Assembly (NCBI GenBank): GCA_964614585.1
Contig: CAZTLW010000075.1
Location: 1-11,558 of the forward strand
Direction of reading: 5' to 3'
DNA from: JAHEFX01 sp964614585
Lineage (GTDB): Bacteria; Actinomycetota; Acidimicrobiia; Spongiisociales; JAENVV01
Length of the DNA stretch: 11,558 nt
The translations under genes and the position numbers were made by a program. Below are positions 11,322 through 11,558 of the stretch, piece after piece; the first letter of the stretch is position 1; the number at the start of each line of letters is the position of its first letter. A model generated the notes under the pieces. That model was given only the letters and a program-made list of their open reading frames with translations. It did not search any database and had not been told where the DNA came from.

Positions 11322-11558
11322 CTAGGGCGTCTCCCCGCCGCCTTCCTCGGGGACCGTCGTCGTGGTGGTCGCCTCGGTGGTCGTCGTCGGCGGGGTGGTG
11401 GTCGTGGTGGTCGTCGCCTCGGTGGTGGTCGTCGCCTCGGTGGTGGTGGGCGCCAGCGTCGTGGTGGTCGTCGACTCGGTGGTGGTGGTCACCGCGGCGC
11501 TCGCGCCCTCCGCGCCGGCGCCGCTCGTCACCGCGGTCGAACAGCCAGCGGACGCGAC
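11322..11558 (-). CDS. Thr-rich probable lipoprotein (5' end outside window)
   Basis: The minus-strand frame is open from the right edge (11558) to TAG at 11324-11322, giving 78 visible residues. It begins VASAGCSTAV; Cys6 fits the lipobox Cys that would be lipidated and attached to the outer face of the membrane, although the -3 residue is Ser rather than the usual Leu. After a short Gly/Ala/Ser stretch comes about 45 residues that are mostly Thr, broken by Glu-Ala, Pro-Pro and Leu-Ala-Pro, then EEGGGETP and stop. Thr-rich linkers of this kind normally join a lipid anchor to a folded domain, yet here the protein ends after the linker. The start codon lies outside the window; GTG at 11531 could also be a start but would miss the Cys. 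Function unknown. Confidence 0.65.
   Translation of the reverse strand, partial: VASAGCSTAVTSGAGAEGASAAVTTTTESTTTTTLAPTTTEATTTTEATTTTTTTPPTTTTEATTTTTVPEEGGGETP
11411..11446. repeat. Perfect 18-bp tandem repeat, two copies, in the Thr-rich gene
   Basis: TCGTCGCCTCGGTGGTGG occurs at 11411-11428 and again at 11429-11446. On the minus strand it encodes a Thr/Glu/Ala hexapeptide. Degenerate copies lie on either side, so unit number can change without shifting the frame. Confidence 0.85.

Noticed and set aside
11340..11500. CRISPR-like repetitive look of the GTGGTGGTC-rich region
   Set aside because: The units are contiguous, codon-phased and encode a Thr-rich linker; there are no spacers.

Overview
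High-GC (about 70%) bacterial chromosomal DNA. Several things point to an actinobacterium, probably of the Acidimicrobiia type: GTG/TTG starts are common, G/C third positions are strongly preferred, many -10 elements read TAGNNT/TANNNT, the S-layer homology repeats carry cysteines, and a lipoprotein is built on a Thr-rich linker. The lineage is inferred from style; there is no rRNA or other marker in the window.

Layout. (1) 1-1061, minus strand: the N-terminal 353 residues of a secreted protein with three SLH repeats followed by two copies of a Cys-containing domain, running off the left edge. Its base composition is lower in GC than the rest. (2) A divergent intergenic region (1062-1223) holds a promoter for each side and an 18-bp palindrome. 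(3) 1224-11189 is almost entirely plus strand and tightly packed: tocopherol-cyclase-like protein, PAP2 phosphatase, 57-residue membrane protein, SRPBCC protein, NAD-dependent epimerase/dehydratase, unknown 108-residue protein, DoxX-like membrane protein, glycine-zipper general-stress-like protein, MBL-fold hydrolase, membrane-anchored protein, type II NADH dehydrogenase, unknown 272-residue membrane protein and class III aminotransferase. One 32-residue membrane peptide (6223-6321) is on the minus strand. (4) 11190-11321 is a convergent intergenic region with a duplicated palindrome. (5) 11322-11558, minus strand, is the C-terminal part of a Thr-rich probable lipoprotein entering from the right edge. 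No stretch longer than 300 bases lacks a gene; the longest gap is 7519-7723, in which I see only the NDH-2 start region and its possible upstream extension.

How the genes work together. I see no defence, mobile or biosynthetic cluster. Membrane and envelope functions are over-represented (SLH protein, PAP2, DoxX-like, NDH-2, four small or unknown membrane proteins, lipoprotein). The genes nevertheless do not look like one long operon: most have their own -10 hexamer just upstream. These promoters fall into two spacing classes: 6-7 nt before the start codon with little or no Shine-Dalgarno sequence (expected leaderless mRNA), or about 25-32 nt before it with a Shine-Dalgarno sequence. That architecture, and a divergent promoter whose two -10 elements share bases, are the clearest non-gene signals in the window. 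The most unusual proteins are the MBL-fold hydrolase lacking its usual bridging Asp, the tocopherol-cyclase-like protein, and the Thr-rich lipoprotein that stops right after its linker.
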